From: CAYNJF01 sp964351745
Lineage (GTDB): Bacteria; Pseudomonadota; Gammaproteobacteria; Berkiellales; Berkiellaceae
Length of the DNA: 33,367 bases
Direction of reading: 5' to 3'
Assembly (NCBI GenBank): GCA_964351745.1
Contig: CAYGPI010000016.1
Location: 1 to 33,367 of the forward strand
Shown here: piece after piece, positions 31,997 to 33,367 of the stretch
Numbering within the stretch: position 1 is the stretch's first letter
Layout of the letters: every line of letters begins with the position of its first letter
Translations under genes and position numbers: made by a program
Notes under the pieces: model-generated
What the model was told of the DNA's origin: nothing
The model's database searches: none
What the model saw: the letters and a program-made list of their open reading frames with translations, nothing else

Positions 31997-32989
31997 ATGT
32001 TAGATCAAGTTTTTAGTTTTTTTTCAGCGACAAAAAGGTTTTTGTTTGCTCCAATCTTGTTTTTCATGGATGCTATTTTGGGTTATGGGGGAGTCGTTAT
32101 AGATTTTGTGGGCAAAGCTATTTTTTCGCTGTTAAGTTTTGTAGGGCGCCAGTTATGGAATGCTGCAACGGTGATACCCTCAATTGTATCTAGATCTTTA
32201 GTGAGCCTATTCCCTTCAAGCATGCAAAGCACTGCAGCCTTTTTTCTTCACCCAGTTGTCTTAGCTATCGTGGCTCCTGCTATCATTATAACGGCGATAT
32301 CTCCGCGTACGGCTAAGAATTTATTATTAGGTCTTGTGGAAGTTGCGACAAGAGCATTTACCGTTGTTAGCTCAATGTTTACCTCACCTCCAGTACATAG
32401 AGCGCCACCATATGCCCCACCGCCATTTGTTCCGCCGCCATTTAGACCGTATAGAGCGCCGGCAAGACCAATCATATTTGGGGCTGGTGCAAGATTTTCT
32501 CAAGTAGACTTTAATGATATGATGGATTTCTTCCCGAGGAGAGGTCCTGCCGTTTTGAATCCAGTAAATCCTAGCTTGGAACTTAGAGAGTATTTAAGAA
32601 GCTTTGAAGGTAAGATCTCTTTCTCTGAGCAATTTGCAATAAGCAATCAGAAGTTTGAGTCTGGTCATCGTTTTCTTTGCCCGATAACACTTGATGTGAT
32701 GAATCAGCCAGTGAAGATAGTTGAAAAACGCCTTGGGGCAGATGGGGCAACCATTGAAAGTTCTTTTTATTTTAATCACGATGATTTAAAAGCTTGGTAT
32801 AGAAATGTGAAAAAGAATCCACTGACAAATAAAAGCTTCAATTGGAAAGATGTACTGCCAGCACATGATTTAGTGGCTGAAATGAACGAAGCTTTAGAGG
32901 TATTAGCAGTTGCACCGACATCTGAGAGCGCAGAGTCACTATCTGCCTCGCGTAGCGGCGAGTCGCCAGCTGTACGTCGCTCTCGTTAG
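31997..32989 (+). CDS. Membrane-anchored U-box protein, putative E3 ubiquitin ligase
   Basis: 330 residues. U-box domains bind E2 ubiquitin-conjugating enzymes, a eukaryotic function. The N-terminal 125 residues are hydrophobic in several stretches (about 15-55 and 83-101) and could insert in a membrane. A Pro-rich linker (about 131-158: APPYAPPPFVPPPFRPY) follows, then a short acidic/aromatic part. The U-box is at about 226-300: FLCPITLDVMNQPVKI, a long beta-turn, HDDLKAWYRN, then NPLTNKSF and the end VLPAHDLVAEMNEAL. This follows the U-box order C-P-I..M..P-V...P-x-T-N...L-x-x-x-x-x-L. The Ser-rich tail ends RRSR. Legionella LubX is a known U-box effector. A strong hairpin terminator follows. 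E3 activity is inferred. Confidence 0.82.
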   Translation: MLDQVFSFFSATKRFLFAPILFFMDAILGYGGVVIDFVGKAIFSLLSFVGRQLWNAATVIPSIVSRSLVSLFPSSMQSTAAFFLHPVVLAIVAPAIIITAISPRTAKNLLLGLVEVATRAFTVVSSMFTSPPVHRAPPYAPPPFVPPPFRPYRAPARPIIFGAGARFSQVDFNDMMDFFPRRGPAVLNPVNPSLELREYLRSFEGKISFSEQFAISNQKFESGHRFLCPITLDVMNQPVKIVEKRLGADGATIESSFYFNHDDLKAWYRNVKKNPLTNKSFNWKDVLPAHDLVAEMNEALEVLAVAPTSESAESLSASRSGESPAVRRSR

Positions 32990-32999
32990 TTTGAATCTT

Positions 33000-33031
33000 G
33001 GCGACCGGCTCGGTCGCCTTGTCCTTCTTTA
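33000..33031 (+). terminator. Terminator of the U-box gene
   Basis: A perfect GC-rich stem GGCGACCG (33000-33007) / CGGTCGCC (33011-33018) with loop GCT is followed by TTGTCCTTCTTT. It starts 11 bases after the stop. It is a strong hairpin with an interrupted U-tract. Confidence 0.85.
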
Positions 33032-33058
33032 GATCCGTCAAGGCTATTTACGTCCTCG

Positions 33059-33087
33059 TTGTTGATAATCCACTTTTGCTATAAAAT
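33059..33087 (+). promoter_or_regulatory. Candidate promoter of panC
   Basis: TTGTTG (33059-33064), spacer 17, TAAAAT (33082-33087), about 55 bases before the panC start. The -35 match is partial. Confidence 0.4.
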
Positions 33088-33141
33088 AGCTGTTTTCAGA
33101 GTCTTCATAAGTCTTGATGGATAGCTAAGAAGAGGTTACAA

Positions 33142-33348
33142 GTGCATGAGTTGAAGAGCCTAACTGAGCTTGATGAATACCGCCAAAGCATTCATGAGCA
33201 TCAAAAAATTGGTTTTGTGCCAACGATGGGTCATTTGCATGAGGGACATATGGCTTTGGTAGCCAAAGCCCAAGAGTCCTGCGATGTGGTTGTCTTAAGT
33301 ATTTTTGTAAATCCTGCCCAGTTCAATAATCAACAAGATTTAGAGTAA
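33142..33348 (+). CDS. panC: Pantothenate synthetase PanC, 5' part, interrupted by stops
   Basis: PanC joins pantoate and beta-alanine with ATP to make pantothenate. The first 68 residues match the family N-terminus: GFVPTMGHLHEGHMALV with the HIGH-type LHEGH ATP site, and VVVLSIFVNPAQFNNQQDLE. The start is GTG at 33142 with AGAGG 7 bases upstream. Full-length PanC is about 250-285 residues; here two TAA codons (33346-33351) end the frame where the family continues with a YPRT-like motif. Beyond them the same frame reads QANLD up to the window edge. So this is either a pseudogene, an indel, or an error at a sequence end. Too little remains to decide. Confidence 0.75.
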   Translation: MHELKSLTELDEYRQSIHEHQKIGFVPTMGHLHEGHMALVAKAQESCDVVVLSIFVNPAQFNNQQDLE

Positions 33349-33367
33349 TAACAAGCAAATTTAGATA

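Overview
The window reads as chromosome of an AT-rich gammaproteobacterium, most likely a host-associated member of the Legionellales (Legionella, Coxiella or Berkiella-like). Two things point there. The housekeeping order ftsZ-lpxC / dciA / M23 / secA / mutT / coaE-pilDCB is gammaproteobacterial. The right third is dense in eukaryote-like domains: ankyrin repeats, a leucine-rich repeat, a tubulin-tyrosine-ligase fold and a U-box. The placement is inferred from protein motifs only; there is no rRNA gene here. Both ends are cut: the window opens inside ftsZ and closes inside panC.

Left part (1-13.5 kb), core genes. The 3' end of ftsZ and lpxC lie on the plus strand, facing ispG across a bidirectional terminator. 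A membrane CHASE-GAF-GGDEF diguanylate cyclase follows. It faces the replicative-helicase loader gene dciA, which is divergent from an M23 endopeptidase gene, then secA and mutT. A 470-base gap with palindromes leads to a small membrane protein. On the minus strand pilB, pilC, pilD, coaE and yacG are packed with gaps of 12 bases or less, or with overlaps.

Middle (13.5-20 kb), type IV pilus and a probable pilin-glycosylation block. pilA has a clear sigma-54 (-24/-12) promoter and its own terminator. Between pilA and pilB lie three membrane or glycosyl genes: a GT-C/TMTC-like protein with TPRs, a GT2 polyprenyl-phosphate glycosyltransferase, and a flippase-like protein of the LPG-synthase transmembrane family. 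I infer that they make, move and transfer a lipid-linked sugar, with pilin as a plausible acceptor. A tRNA-Thr(CGU) and an hsp20 gene with a textbook sigma-32 promoter follow.

Right part (20.7-33 kb), accessory genes. In order: an ankyrin protein with a YopT-like (C58) Cys-His-Asp pattern; a Ser-rich membrane protein; a short peptide with a double-glycine leader; an SMR transporter; a second ankyrin protein with a weak YopJ/CE-clan-like pattern that seems to lack its nucleophile; a small hypothetical; a leucine-rich-repeat membrane protein; a secreted thermonuclease; a GNAT acetyltransferase translationally coupled to a tubulin-tyrosine-ligase-like ATP-grasp protein; a membrane-anchored U-box protein; and the start of panC, interrupted by two in-frame stops near the window edge. 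Several look like host-directed effectors. No secretion-system gene is in the window, so delivery is inference.
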